NCBI RefSeq assembly: GCF_018069865.1
Contig: NZ_JAGQDG010000002.1
Span: forward strand, 1 to 64,000
Source: Ideonella paludis
GTDB lineage: Bacteria; Pseudomonadota; Gammaproteobacteria; Burkholderiales; Burkholderiaceae_C
Length of the DNA: 64,000 bases
Reading direction: 5' to 3'
The position numbers were made by a program, and so were the translations under genes. How positions within the stretch are numbered: position 1 is the stretch's first letter; every line of letters starts with the position of its first letter. The notes under the pieces were generated by a model. It worked only from the letters and a program-made list of their open reading frames with translations, was not told the DNA's origin and searched no databases. Of the stretch, positions 7,925 through 17,203 are shown one piece after another.

Positions 7925-8725
7925 TCACACCAACGACGCGCGCAGAGCGGCCAAGGTCTGCTCTGGACACTCGTGCATCAGCCCGTGACCGCAGGGCAGC
8001 AGCGTGACCGCGGCGTTGAGCGCCTGAGCCAGCGCCTTGACCGCCTTTGGAGGGGTCATTTGGTCGGCCTGCCCGGCGATCACATGGCTTTTGCAGCGCA
8101 CGGCCGCTGCAGCTTGCAAGCCGCCGTCGTAGCGATTGCACAGATCGAAGTCGTGCACAAACACCTCACTACCCGGCTTGGAGGCCATCACGCTGGACAT
8201 GAGTCGGCGGTTGCCTCCATGCAGCCAGAAGCCTGGCCCCGGGTAGGAAGGCTTGGAAGCCTGCGTTGAGATCGACAGCGCATTGACCAGGTCCATGCCT
8301 GCCTCCGGGGTGTCTCGGGCCAGGGTCAGCAGGGCGTCCGAAACCTTCATGGGGAAAGCCGAGCCCATCAGCACCAAATGGCTGGCCCGCTCAGGCGCCC
8401 GGCCTGCTGCAGCCAGTGCGATCAGTGATCCCATGCTGTGGCCGACCCAAGCGGCCTGTCGCACGCCTGCGGCATCCAGCAGTGCCAGGCACCAGTCGGC
8501 AATGGCTTCGACGCTGGGCAGCAGCGGCCCGCCCGAGCGACCATGCCCCGGCTGATCGACGGCCAGCACGGCCCAGCCATGGTGGGCGTACCAGCGCGCT
8601 AACAGGTTCCAGACACTGTGGTCATGCAAGGCGCCGTGAATGAAGACCACGCAGGGCAGGGCCGGGTCAAAGGGTTTGCCGCCGGTGTAGGCATAGGCCT
8701 CATGGCCTTGAACAGTCAGCTTCAT
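7925..8725 (-). CDS. Alpha/beta hydrolase
   Basis: 266 aa. Fold motifs are in order: HGALHDHSVW (oxyanion region), DQPGHGRSGG, GHSMGSLIAL with the nucleophile Ser, a cap region of about 90 residues, GQADQMTPP with the acid Asp, and GHGLMHE with the catalytic His. Substrate is unknown. The start at 8725 overlaps the metY stop by ATGA, so it is translationally coupled to metY; the longer open frame to 8920 only overlaps metY. A serine-hydrolase role beside O-acetylhomoserine sulfhydrylase, for example acyl transfer or ester cleavage, is plausible but not shown. Confidence 0.85.
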   Translation of the reverse strand: MKLTVQGHEAYAYTGGKPFDPALPCVVFIHGALHDHSVWNLLARWYAHHGWAVLAVDQPGHGRSGGPLLPSVEAIADWCLALLDAAGVRQAAWVGHSMGSLIALAAAGRAPERASHLVLMGSAFPMKVSDALLTLARDTPEAGMDLVNALSISTQASKPSYPGPGFWLHGGNRRLMSSVMASKPGSEVFVHDFDLCNRYDGGLQAAAAVRCKSHVIAGQADQMTPPKAVKALAQALNAAVTLLPCGHGLMHECPEQTLAALRASLV

Positions 8726-10053
8726 GGGCGATCTCCGGTAGCAGGGGCAGCGCGCTCGGCCGCCTTGAGCGCGCGCTTCAGGTCGTCCAGCAGGTCGGCC
8801 GGGTCTTCTAAACCAATCGACAAACGAATGGTGCCGGGCGCGATGCCGGCTTGCGCCAGCGCCGCGTTGTCCATGCGGAAGTGAGTGGTCGAGGCGGGGT
8901 GGATCACCAAGGAGCGGCAATCGCCCACATTGGCCAGGTGCGAAAAAATCTTCAGGCTCTCGACAAAGGCCACGCCTTGCTCGCGTGTGCCTTTGAGGTC
9001 AAAACTGAACACCGAACTGGCGCCCTTGGGCAGCAGCTTAGCCGCCAGCGCTTGGCTCGGGTGGCCGTCCACCTCGGGGTGGTGGACTCGCTCAACCATG
9101 GCATGCTGGCTGAGGAAGCGCAGCACGGCGCGGGTGTTCTCCACATGGCGCTGCATGCGCAGCGGCAGAGTCTCTATGCCTTGCAAGATGAGCCAGGCCG
9201 TGTGCGGGCTCATGCAGGCGCCAAAGTCCCGCAGGCCTTCGCGGCGGGCGCGCAGCAAGAAGGCACCCACGGTACTTTCCTCCTTGAACACCATGTCATG
9301 AAAGCCCGCATAAGGCTCGCACAGGCTGGCAAACAGGCCGTGCTTGGCGTGGGCTGCGTCCCAATCGAAGCGGCCCGAATCCACCAGCACGCCGCCGATG
9401 ACGGTGCCGTGGCCGCTCAAGAACTTGGTGGCCGAATGGAAGAGCAGGTCTGCGCCGTGCTCAAAGGGCTTGAGCAAGCAAGGCGGGGTGAAGGTGGCGT
9501 CCACCAGCAGGGGCAAGCCCGCCGCATGAGCGATGGCACTGATGGACGGGATGTCCAGCACATCGCCACCCGGGTTGCCAACGGTTTCACCAAACAGCAT
9601 CACGGTGTTGGGGCGAATGGCGTTGCGCCAAGCGGCCAGGTCGCCAGGGCGCACAAAGGTGGTCTCAATCCCTAAGCGCCGCAAGGTGTAGTGCAGCAAG
9701 TTGTGCGAGCCCCCATAAAGCGCCGAGCTGGCCACGATGTGGCTGCCCGCGCCCGCCAAGGTAGTGACGGCCAAGGCCAGTGCCGCTTGGCCGCTGGCGG
9801 TGGCGATGGCCCCCACACCCCCTTCCAAGGCCGCCATGCGTTCCTCAAAAACGGCGGTGGTGGGGTTGGAGATACGGCTGTAGACATGCCCAGCTCGCTC
9901 CAGGTTGAACAACGAGGCGGCATGCTCGCTGGACTCAAACACAAAAGAGGTGCTGAGGTGAATGGGCGTGGCGCGCGCGCCCGTCGCAGGGTCTGGCGCG
10001 GCACCAGCATGCAGGGCGAGGGTGTCGAACCCAGGGTCTTGATATCCGGGCAT
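8722..10053 (-). CDS. metY: O-acetylhomoserine sulfhydrylase / aminocarboxypropyltransferase
   Basis: 443 aa, the usual length. It is a Cys/Met-metabolism PLP enzyme: FDTLALHAG start, YSRISNPT, SGQAALAL, SSALYGG, and the PLP-lysine segment HSATKFLSGHG near residue 205. FRMDN and RLSIGLED lie near the end. It joins O-acetylhomoserine and sulfide to make homocysteine (methionine synthesis). The ATG at 10053 has AGGAAG at good distance; upstream Met at 10119 lacks support. It is divergent to the CBS-protein gene, with about 90 bases between them. Confidence 0.92.
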   Translation of the reverse strand: MPGYQDPGFDTLALHAGAAPDPATGARATPIHLSTSFVFESSEHAASLFNLERAGHVYSRISNPTTAVFEERMAALEGGVGAIATASGQAALALAVTTLAGAGSHIVASSALYGGSHNLLHYTLRRLGIETTFVRPGDLAAWRNAIRPNTVMLFGETVGNPGGDVLDIPSISAIAHAAGLPLLVDATFTPPCLLKPFEHGADLLFHSATKFLSGHGTVIGGVLVDSGRFDWDAAHAKHGLFASLCEPYAGFHDMVFKEESTVGAFLLRARREGLRDFGACMSPHTAWLILQGIETLPLRMQRHVENTRAVLRFLSQHAMVERVHHPEVDGHPSQALAAKLLPKGASSVFSFDLKGTREQGVAFVESLKIFSHLANVGDCRSLVIHPASTTHFRMDNAALAQAGIAPGTIRLSIGLEDPADLLDDLKRALKAAERAAPATGDRP

Positions 10054-10145
10054 AGGGTCTTCCTGTGTAGGGGAGCGGTCGGGATTGTGTGCTATGTTGC
10101 CCACCAGTAAGATTCCCACGAACCATCCGCTGCGAAGGAGACCCC

Positions 10146-10619
10146 ATGAAAGTCAGCGACATCCTGCGTGTCAAAGGCAATACCCTCTACACCCTCAGCC
10201 CTGATGAGCCTTTGGCCACAGCGGTCACGGTGATGGCCGAGAAGGACATCGGCTCACTGGTGGTGATGGACAAAGGCAGTCTGGCCGGGATGCTGACCTT
10301 TCGCGAGGTCTTGACCGCCATCGTTCGCAGTGGCGGCCAAGTGGGGACGGCCTCGGTTCGTTCGGTCATGGACCCCGCACCGCTGACCTGCAGCCCCGAA
10401 ACTGAGATTGACGAGGTCCGGCGCATGATGCTGGGCCGGCACGCGCGCTACATGCCCGTCATGGACGAGCGGACGCTGATGGGGGTGATTTCGTTCTACG
10501 ACGTGGCCAAGACCGTGGTGGATGCGCAGGACTTCGAAAACCGCATGCTCAAGGCCTACATCCGCGACTGGCCTGCCGAAGACAGTCAAGCCGCTGCCGC
10601 GGAAGCCAAGGGCGGTTGA
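10146..10619 (+). CDS. Protein with two CBS domains
   Basis: 157 aa, little more than a tandem CBS pair (residues about 8-65 and 75-130), each with the SxxDxxxxA/VxxMxxxxIGSLxV pattern. Bateman modules bind adenine nucleotides and act as energy or metabolite sensors; the partner is unknown. AAGGAG precedes the ATG. The last 34 bases overlap the tail of the convergent GGDEF-EAL gene. Confidence 0.88.
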   Translation: MKVSDILRVKGNTLYTLSPDEPLATAVTVMAEKDIGSLVVMDKGSLAGMLTFREVLTAIVRSGGQVGTASVRSVMDPAPLTCSPETEIDEVRRMMLGRHARYMPVMDERTLMGVISFYDVAKTVVDAQDFENRMLKAYIRDWPAEDSQAAAAEAKGG

Positions 10620-12919
10620 GCTGTACGCTCCTGCAGCCACAGCAGGGCGGCTTGGGGCTCAATGGGGCGGCAGAAGCGATAGCCCTGCAACATGTCGCAG
10701 CCATTGGCGCGTAGGAAGTCCGCCTGCTCGTCGGTCTCCACGCCTTCGGCAATCGTCGTCAAGTTCAGGGCATGGGCCATCTGAATGATGGCTTGAACGA
10801 TGGCGCGGTCATCCGGGTCGCTGTGGATATCGCGCACAAAGGACTGGTCGATCTTCAGCGTGTCGATGCGGAAGCGCTTGAGGTAGTTGAGCGACGAGTA
10901 GCCAGTCCCGAAATCGTCAATGGACAGGCGCAAACCAAGGGCATGGAGCCTGTCCATCATCACGATGGCGGCGGTCGGGTTCCCAGTCGCCACGCTCTCG
11001 GTCAACTCCAACTCCAGGTTGCACGCCGGCAAGCCGGTTTCGTTCAAGATGGCTTGCACGCGCTCGGGCAGCGTGGGGTCCCGAAACTGCACTGCGGACA
11101 AGTTAACCGCCATCACCAAGGGCGGCAAGCCCTGATTCATCCACGACTTCATTTGCTGGGCGGCGGTGCGCATCACCCATTCACCGATGGCCACAATCTG
11201 ACCGTTATGTTCGGCCAGCGGAATGAACTCGCCGGGCGAGACCATGCCCAGTTCGGGGTGGCGCCAGCGCACCAGAGCCTCTAGGCCCACCACACGGCCC
11301 GTCGCGGTGTCGAGCTGCGGTTGGTAGTGCAGCAGCAACTCGTCTCGCTCTATGGCCCGGCGCAGGTGCGCTTCCAGTTGCAGGTGCCGCACAGAGCGCG
11401 GCTGCATGCCCTCCGTGAAGAAGCAGGTGGACGCGCGCCCCTCCTGCTTGGCCCGATACATCGCGGTTTCGGCATTGCGGGTGATCAGCTCGACACTGTC
11501 CCCGTCGTCCGGGAAGATGGCAATGCCCACCGAGGCGGTGAGGCTCAGCTCATGGCTGTCGATCATGCACGGCTGCGCCAGGCGCTCCTGCAACTTCAGC
11601 GCCACTTGGTGGGCTGCCTGGGCATGCGCACCGGGTAAGCAGACAGCGAACTCATCGCCACCCAGCCGGGCCACCACATCAGCCTCGCGGAGGTCTTCAC
11701 GCAGGCGGTGAGCCATCTCCACCAACACGGCGTCGCCCGTCCGGTGGCCAAAGTTGTCGTTGATGTCGCGGAACTGGTTCAAGTCCATGAACAAGACGCT
11801 CACCGGTTCCGCGTCTCGGCCGCGCTTTTGCATGGCGAGCTGCAGCCTTTGCTCAAACAGGCGGCGGTTGGGCAAGTCGGTCAACGGGTCATAGTGCGCT
11901 TGTCGGTGCAGTTTGAGCTCGGCCTCGCGCGAGCGCGTGATGTCGTTGATGATGCCGATCAGGTGCGTGGGCTGGCCGTCTGCACTCAGGCGGCGTGTCA
12001 ACGACACCCAGGCCGTGAAGACCTCGCCATTGCGGCGCAGGCTGCGAAGCTCGCCTTGCCAATGGCCTTTGCGCTCCAGGGCACTTCGGATGCGGCGGTG
12101 CACCTGCGGACGTTCTAGGGCCTGGGTGAGCAGGCCCGGATACTGCCCTTGAGCATCCTCTGGGCTGTAGCCTGTGATGTCGCTGAAGGCTTGATTGATC
12201 GAGAGGATTTCACCCTTGGCATCCGTGATCATGATGCCCTCGCGGGCTTGCTCGAACACTGTGGCAGCCAGCATCAGCTTGTCTTCGGTTTGGCGCCGCA
12301 ATGTCACATCACGGCCTTCGATCAGCACACAGGGGCTGGTGGATGTTGAGCCACAGTTGACTGCTCGGAGGTGGATCTCGACGTACCTGGGGTCTTGCTG
12401 AGGAGGGGCCAGCTTGAGCTCAATGCGCTTAGCCTGGCCGCCACGAGCGACATCGATGGCGGCCTTTAAGGCGTCCGCTTGCTCACCTGACGCGAGGCCC
12501 GGCAATGTCCAGATGGCTTGCATTTGGGCTTGAAGCAGGTCTTCGGATTGCAGCCACAAAAGGCCGGTGCGGTTCATGTGCAAGACGATGCCATCGCCAT
12601 CGACCCAGCCAAACATCTGGCTGCTTTGGTCCAGCATGGTGGGGGCGGCCTGCGCCATGGGCAAACTCGCAAACGGCTCAGGGGCGAGATCGCTGAGATG
12701 CTGCGCCGCAGGGTCACGGCGGCCGCGGCTGAGCCAAGCGCCCACGCCGCCCGCGGCGGCCATGAGCAAGAGGATGGTTGTCCAAGGCAGCCCCTGCTGG
12801 GCAGCCATCGGTGTGGCAGCCAGGGCATGGGGGCAAGCCAACCAGCCCGCCAGCCATGCGCTGGTGGCTGCCGGGCGGCCCCGCCTTGAGCAGTGAAACA
12901 AATCGTGCATCTTGGGCAT
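10586..12919 (-). CDS. PAS-GGDEF-EAL cyclic-di-GMP protein
   Basis: 777 aa from the Met at 12919; the start is uncertain because ribosome-binding signals are weak. A membrane segment lies near residues 35-60. Two PAS-type domains follow (about 90-200 and 215-330), then GGDEF (RLGGDEFAVCL intact, with an RxxD inhibitory site, READ, five residues before) and EAL (GLEALVRW, DDFGTGYSSL, AEGVE intact). Both c-di-GMP synthesis and hydrolysis are possible; the net direction cannot be read from sequence. Its 3' end overlaps the CBS gene by 34 bases. Confidence 0.9.
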   Translation of the reverse strand: MPKMHDLFHCSRRGRPAATSAWLAGWLACPHALAATPMAAQQGLPWTTILLLMAAAGGVGAWLSRGRRDPAAQHLSDLAPEPFASLPMAQAAPTMLDQSSQMFGWVDGDGIVLHMNRTGLLWLQSEDLLQAQMQAIWTLPGLASGEQADALKAAIDVARGGQAKRIELKLAPPQQDPRYVEIHLRAVNCGSTSTSPCVLIEGRDVTLRRQTEDKLMLAATVFEQAREGIMITDAKGEILSINQAFSDITGYSPEDAQGQYPGLLTQALERPQVHRRIRSALERKGHWQGELRSLRRNGEVFTAWVSLTRRLSADGQPTHLIGIINDITRSREAELKLHRQAHYDPLTDLPNRRLFEQRLQLAMQKRGRDAEPVSVLFMDLNQFRDINDNFGHRTGDAVLVEMAHRLREDLREADVVARLGGDEFAVCLPGAHAQAAHQVALKLQERLAQPCMIDSHELSLTASVGIAIFPDDGDSVELITRNAETAMYRAKQEGRASTCFFTEGMQPRSVRHLQLEAHLRRAIERDELLLHYQPQLDTATGRVVGLEALVRWRHPELGMVSPGEFIPLAEHNGQIVAIGEWVMRTAAQQMKSWMNQGLPPLVMAVNLSAVQFRDPTLPERVQAILNETGLPACNLELELTESVATGNPTAAIVMMDRLHALGLRLSIDDFGTGYSSLNYLKRFRIDTLKIDQSFVRDIHSDPDDRAIVQAIIQMAHALNLTTIAEGVETDEQADFLRANGCDMLQGYRFCRPIEPQAALLWLQERTAQPPLASAAAA

Positions 12920-13108
12920 CGTGTTGGATCTCTGGTGCAACCTCCAAACACCACACCAGGATGCCCAGACTGTGACATATTGACACTTCGGTGCATTCGG
13001 CGAAATGAACCCTGAAAGGACGGGTAACTCGCGGCCATCAGCGTGGACCGATAGAATCAAACGCTTGTTTCAATTCCTTGGACGGTGACGTCCACACCCA
13101 TCCCCATC

Positions 13109-14209
13109 ATGTCTGGCAGCACTTTTGGCGAGTTGTTTCGCGTCACCAACTTTGGGGAGAGTCACGGGCCTGCCATTGGTTGCGTGATTGACGGCTGCCC
13201 ACCCAATTTAGAGTTGTCCGAGGCGGACATTCAGCCGGAGCTGGATCGGCGCCGGCCAGGCACGTCCCGGCATGTCACCCAACGCAACGAGCCTGATTCA
13301 GTCGAGATCCTGTCCGGGGTCTACGAAGGCAAGACCACCGGTGCGCCCATTTGCCTGCTGATCCGCAACACCGACCAGCGCAGCAAAGACTATGGCAACA
13401 TCGTCCAGACCTTTCGGCCTGGGCATGCCGACTACACCTACTGGCACAAATACGGCATCCGCGACCCTCGCGGCGGTGGCCGCAGCTCAGCCCGTCTGAC
13501 CGCGCCCATGGTGGCCGCCGGCGCGGTGGCTCGCAAATGGCTGGGCGAGCGCCATGGCATCTCCATCCGGGGCTGCATGACCGCATTGGGGTCTGTGGAG
13601 ATCCCCATCGAGGACTGGAGCGAGGTCCATAACAACCCGTTTTTCGCGGCAACCGCCAACGGCATTGACGCACTCGAAGCGGCCATGGATGCGCTGCGCA
13701 AGTCGGGTGACTCAGTGGGCGCGCGTTTGTATGTCGAAGCCTCCGGCTTGCCGGTGGGCTGGGGCGCCCCCTTGTTTGACAAGCTCGATGCAGACATCGC
13801 CTACGCCATGATGGGCATCAATGCCGTCAAGGGCGTCGAGATCGGTGCGGGGTTCAAAGCCGTGCAGCAGCGGGGCAGCGAGCATGGCGACGAGCTGACC
13901 CTGGAAGGCTTCATGTCCAACCAGTCAGGTGGCGTGTTGGGCGGCATCTCGACCGGACAAGACCTGCGCGTCAATGTGGCGATCAAGCCCACCAGTTCGA
14001 TCCGGGTGCCGCGGCGGTCTATCGACTTGCAAGGCCAAGCCGCGACCGTCGAAACCTTTGGCCGTCACGACCCTTGTGTTGGCATTCGGGCCACGCCCAT
14101 TGTCGAGGCCATGCTGGCCCTGGTCTTGATCGACCATGCCATGCTGCATCGGGCGCAATGCGCGGACGTCGAAGTCTTCACGCCCGCCATTCCCGCAGGC
14201 TTGGGCTGA
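13109..14209 (+). CDS. aroC: Chorismate synthase
   Basis: 366 aa, usual length. It converts 5-enolpyruvylshikimate-3-phosphate to chorismate using reduced FMN. Signatures seen: [50 protein letters not shown] and [11 protein letters not shown] chose ATG 13109 because the family starts MSGNTFG; the GTG at 13085 adds eight residues. The gene is a single chromosomal copy with no aro neighbours, and converges on cheB. Confidence 0.95.
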   Translation: MSGSTFGELFRVTNFGESHGPAIGCVIDGCPPNLELSEADIQPELDRRRPGTSRHVTQRNEPDSVEILSGVYEGKTTGAPICLLIRNTDQRSKDYGNIVQTFRPGHADYTYWHKYGIRDPRGGGRSSARLTAPMVAAGAVARKWLGERHGISIRGCMTALGSVEIPIEDWSEVHNNPFFAATANGIDALEAAMDALRKSGDSVGARLYVEASGLPVGWGAPLFDKLDADIAYAMMGINAVKGVEIGAGFKAVQQRGSEHGDELTLEGFMSNQSGGVLGGISTGQDLRVNVAIKPTSSIRVPRRSIDLQGQAATVETFGRHDPCVGIRATPIVEAMLALVLIDHAMLHRAQCADVEVFTPAIPAGLG

Positions 14210-14239
14210 TCGGCAAGGCGGCTAAGCGCCCTGCGGGCC

Positions 14240-15328
14240 TCAGGCTTTCTTGGCGGGGGTGCGTTGGGACGCGGTGTGCAAGATCCAATTGGCAATATCG
14301 CTCAGCGGTAGCACGTGATCCACACCGCCGAGGCGAATGGCCTCTTTGGGCATGCCAAAGACCACGCAGCTGGCCTCGTCTTGGGCCGCTGTGACGGCGC
14401 CTGCATCATGCATTTCTTTGAGGCCACGGGCGCCGTCGTCACCCATTCCCGTCATGATCACGCCAATGGCGTTGCGACCGGCTTGGGCTGCGACTGAGCG
14501 AAACAGCACGTCCACAGAGGGGCGGTGGTGGTTGATCAACGGGCCATCGACGACCTCTGCCACGTACTGCGCACCACTGCGACGCAGCCGCATGTGCTTG
14601 CCGCCCGGCGCAATCAGCGCTCGCCCAGGAATGACACGGTCGCCGTCCTTGGCCTCCACCACATCAATCTCGCACAAGGAGTTCAGGCGAGAGGCATAGG
14701 ACGCGGTGAACTTCTCGGGCATGTGCTGCACGATCATGATGCCCGGCGTATTGCGGGGCAGGGCGCGCAGCACCACCTCGGTCGACTGCACACCACCGGT
14801 CGACACGCCCATCACCACCACGCGGTCGGTGGTTTCAGCCATCGCCCCCACGGCGGTAGGGGGGGCAATGAAAGGCCTGGGCGCAGGCTTGCCGCCGGCC
14901 GGCGCCGGGGCAGAGCGCGGCAAGGCCTTGAGGTTGGCTTTGGCCGCTGCCTTGACGGCATCCACCAAGCCATTCGAGCGCTCACCCAAAAACTCACGCA
15001 AACCCATGCGAGGCTTGGTGACGAAGCTCACGGCGCCCGCGGCCAGAGCTTGCATGGTGGTTTCGCACCCCGCCTCGGTCAGCGTAGAGCACATGACGAC
15101 GGGGGTGGGCCGCTCTGACATCAGCTTGCGCAGAAAGGTGATGCCGTCCATGCGCGGCATCTCAACGTCCAAGACGATCACGTCAGGACAGGCGCTGTCG
15201 AGTTTGGGCCAAGCGAACACCGGGTCTTGGGCGGTGGCCACGACATCAATCCCTCCCGCGGTCAGCAAGTCGGACAGGTGCTTGCGCACGACGGCCGAGT
15301 CGTCAATGATCATCACCTTGATGGCCAT
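14240..15328 (-). CDS. cheB: Chemotaxis protein-glutamate methylesterase
   Basis: 362 aa. It has a receiver domain (residues 1-120, with acidic pair D9/D10, phosphoacceptor D54 and TKP) and a C-terminal methylesterase (170-350) with the catalytic GVSTGG Ser, QHMP His and TGMGDDG Asp. It removes methyl groups from receptors and may deamidate Gln. It is the last gene of the leftward che operon. Confidence 0.95.
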   Translation of the reverse strand: MAIKVMIIDDSAVVRKHLSDLLTAGGIDVVATAQDPVFAWPKLDSACPDVIVLDVEMPRMDGITFLRKLMSERPTPVVMCSTLTEAGCETTMQALAAGAVSFVTKPRMGLREFLGERSNGLVDAVKAAAKANLKALPRSAPAPAGGKPAPRPFIAPPTAVGAMAETTDRVVVMGVSTGGVQSTEVVLRALPRNTPGIMIVQHMPEKFTASYASRLNSLCEIDVVEAKDGDRVIPGRALIAPGGKHMRLRRSGAQYVAEVVDGPLINHHRPSVDVLFRSVAAQAGRNAIGVIMTGMGDDGARGLKEMHDAGAVTAAQDEASCVVFGMPKEAIRLGGVDHVLPLSDIANWILHTASQRTPAKKA

Positions 15329-15347
15329 GTTTTTTTACTCCTTTGAT

Positions 15348-15941
15348 TTAGGCGTGGCGTGAACCCCGCTTGACCTGGACTTCCCCCGACTCCAGCTTGA
15401 GCGTCACCGTGCGCGGCACATGGTCCCCCACATCCACACCGTCGAGCTGAAAGCCATACTTGTCGATCAAGGTCCAGCCCATTTCAATATTGCGCTCACC
15501 CACATTCAGCTTGACCCCCGTTTGGTCGGGCATGGTGTCGGCCCCGCCGTAGAGGTGGGCGATGTATTCCGAGGGTTGGGTGCGGGCACGCTTCAAGCTT
15601 TGGACGAGCAGCTCAATGGCTTCGTCGCCATAGCGTCCGTCCATTTGCCCGGGCTGCGGCTCGCGCCGCTGCGGCAGCAGAAAGTGGCACATCCCGCCCC
15701 AATGGCGCTCGGGGTGCCACAGCGTGACGGCCACGCAGGAGCCCAGCAACGTGCGCAGGCTGGCCACGCGGCTGCCAAAGTGCCATTGGCCCGGCATCAG
15801 GAACAGGCTTTGCCCCGGCGTCGCCGGCACCCAGCCGTGTATGCCGCTCTCAGCTTCTTTCGTAGACCGCTGTGCGGACGGTTTTGAGACCGTGGTCGAG
15901 ATGGCTGAGCGATTCGGCGTGACCAGTGAAGAGATAGCCAT
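15348..15941 (-). CDS. cheD: Chemoreceptor glutamine deamidase
   Basis: Up to 197 aa. Family motifs: PGQWHFGS, RTLLGSCVAV with the catalytic Cys, GGMCHFLLP with the catalytic His, GGAD and VGDHVPRT. It deamidates receptor Gln and may be linked with CheY or CheC in other bacteria. The start is uncertain: the ATG at 15941 lies 92 bases inside cheR and has no clear ribosome site. A GTG at 15830 would give a 160-aa protein beginning just before the conserved part. Confidence 0.92.
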   Translation of the reverse strand: MAISSLVTPNRSAISTTVSKPSAQRSTKEAESGIHGWVPATPGQSLFLMPGQWHFGSRVASLRTLLGSCVAVTLWHPERHWGGMCHFLLPQRREPQPGQMDGRYGDEAIELLVQSLKRARTQPSEYIAHLYGGADTMPDQTGVKLNVGERNIEMGWTLIDKYGFQLDGVDVGDHVPRTVTLKLESGEVQVKRGSRHA

Positions 15942-16644
15942 GGGGTTTCAGAAGCTGGATGACTCTTCGCACAATGGCTTCCTTGCCCGGAGGATCAAAG
16001 TAGATCAACACATTGCGAAGGAAGATGACATCAAATCGACCGAGGTCCGGGAGCTTCTCGGTCAGGTTGGCACTGCTGAAGTGAACGTTTTCTTTGAGCG
16101 CCTTGCTGATGAGCAACTGACCGCTGTGCTCACCCTGGCCACGCAGACAGTAGCGCTTCAAGTACTCCTTGGGCACAAAGCGCGCGCGCTCCATGCTGTA
16201 GAGGCCTCTTTGAGCCGAGCTGACCATGGCGGTAGACAGGTCCGTCCCGACCACCTCCCAGCCTGTCGGCCCCAGCTTTTCCGACAGCAACATGGCGATG
16301 CTGTAGGCCTCTTCGCCGGAGGAGCTGGCAGCGCTCCACACGCGGAAGGGCTCTGGCTTGTCGTACTGCGCCAGTTCCTGCGCGAGGAACTCAAAGTGCT
16401 GCGGCTCGCGAAAGAAATAGGTTTCGTTGGTGGTCAGCTTGTCCACCACCCGAACAATCTCCTGAGGGTCCTGCTCATCAAGCAACTGGGAGACATAGGC
16501 ATCCAGGCTGCGCACCCCCTTGTCCTGGGCCAGCTTCTGAAGCCGGCCCTCCACGAGCGGACGCTTGGCCGGCGTGAGGCGAATGCCAGAGATGTTGTGG
16601 AAGAGGTCGGCGACGGCGTCAAACGAGGCCTGTGACAGGCTCAT
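15850..16644 (-). CDS. cheR: Chemotaxis receptor methyltransferase
   Basis: 264 aa. It has a small helical N-domain (1-75) and a SAM-binding domain: TNETYFFREP, WSAASSSGEEAYS and the FDVIFLRNVLIYF segment. It methylates receptor Glu residues using SAM. No TPR or tether domain is fused. Position between cheW and cheD in a leftward operon supports the call. Confidence 0.95.
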   Translation of the reverse strand: MSLSQASFDAVADLFHNISGIRLTPAKRPLVEGRLQKLAQDKGVRSLDAYVSQLLDEQDPQEIVRVVDKLTTNETYFFREPQHFEFLAQELAQYDKPEPFRVWSAASSSGEEAYSIAMLLSEKLGPTGWEVVGTDLSTAMVSSAQRGLYSMERARFVPKEYLKRYCLRGQGEHSGQLLISKALKENVHFSSANLTEKLPDLGRFDVIFLRNVLIYFDPPGKEAIVRRVIQLLKPHGYLFTGHAESLSHLDHGLKTVRTAVYERS

Positions 16645-16662
16645 GCTGGGCTCCTTTTTGCC

Positions 16663-17187
16663 TTAGGCATGAGCAGTGTCTTTGGCGATGAGCAGCGCAA
16701 GCTCCTCATCATCCAAAGACCGCGGCAGGTCCAGCACCAGCACCATGGTGCCGTGCGCCCGGGTAATGCCCGCGATGTAATGCGGCGAGATGCGCGTGCC
16801 CAGGGTTGGTGGGTCTTCCATGTCGGCAGTGGACGCCTCCAGCACCTCATGGACCGCATCGACCAGCAGGCCCAGAACTTGGCGCGAGCCATCATGTTCA
16901 CCGCTGGGCGTCACCTCAACCACCACGATGCAGGTGCGGCGGCCGGGTATGGTCGGCGGCAGGTTGTAGCGGGCGGCCAAGTCGATGACGGGCACCACCG
17001 CGCCGCGCAGGTTCATCACGCCTCGCACAAAGCTGGGCATCATGGGCAGGGCCGTGGTGGGGCCGAGTTCCAGAATCTCTCGCACTGAGTCAATGGGCAC
17101 GGCAAACACAGCGTCGGCCAAAACAAAGCGCAAGTACTGCCGCATCTCTGCAGGCGCATCGACTTCACGTTCTAGGGTGGCATGCAT
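16663..17187 (-). CDS. cheW: Chemotaxis coupling protein
   Basis: 174 aa. It is a single CheW domain (about 15-160): RFVLADAVFAVPIDSVREI, RGVMNLRGAVVPVIDL and GLLVDAVHEVLE. It couples receptors to CheA. It is longer than minimal CheW by an acidic entry and C-terminal helix. CheW is downstream of the receptor at 17204. Confidence 0.95.
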   Translation of the reverse strand: MHATLEREVDAPAEMRQYLRFVLADAVFAVPIDSVREILELGPTTALPMMPSFVRGVMNLRGAVVPVIDLAARYNLPPTIPGRRTCIVVVEVTPSGEHDGSRQVLGLLVDAVHEVLEASTADMEDPPTLGTRISPHYIAGITRAHGTMVLVLDLPRSLDDEELALLIAKDTAHA

Positions 17188-17203
17188 GGTCGTTCGGTCT
17201 CAG

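Noticed and set aside
8726-8920. N-terminal extension of the alpha/beta hydrolase
   Set aside because: It overlaps metY antisense-free only in another frame and is Arg/Pro-rich; the ATGA overlap at 8725 is the better start.
15724-16635. 303-codon plus-strand open frame opposite cheR/cheD
   Set aside because: No domain pattern; cheR motifs are complete on the minus strand.
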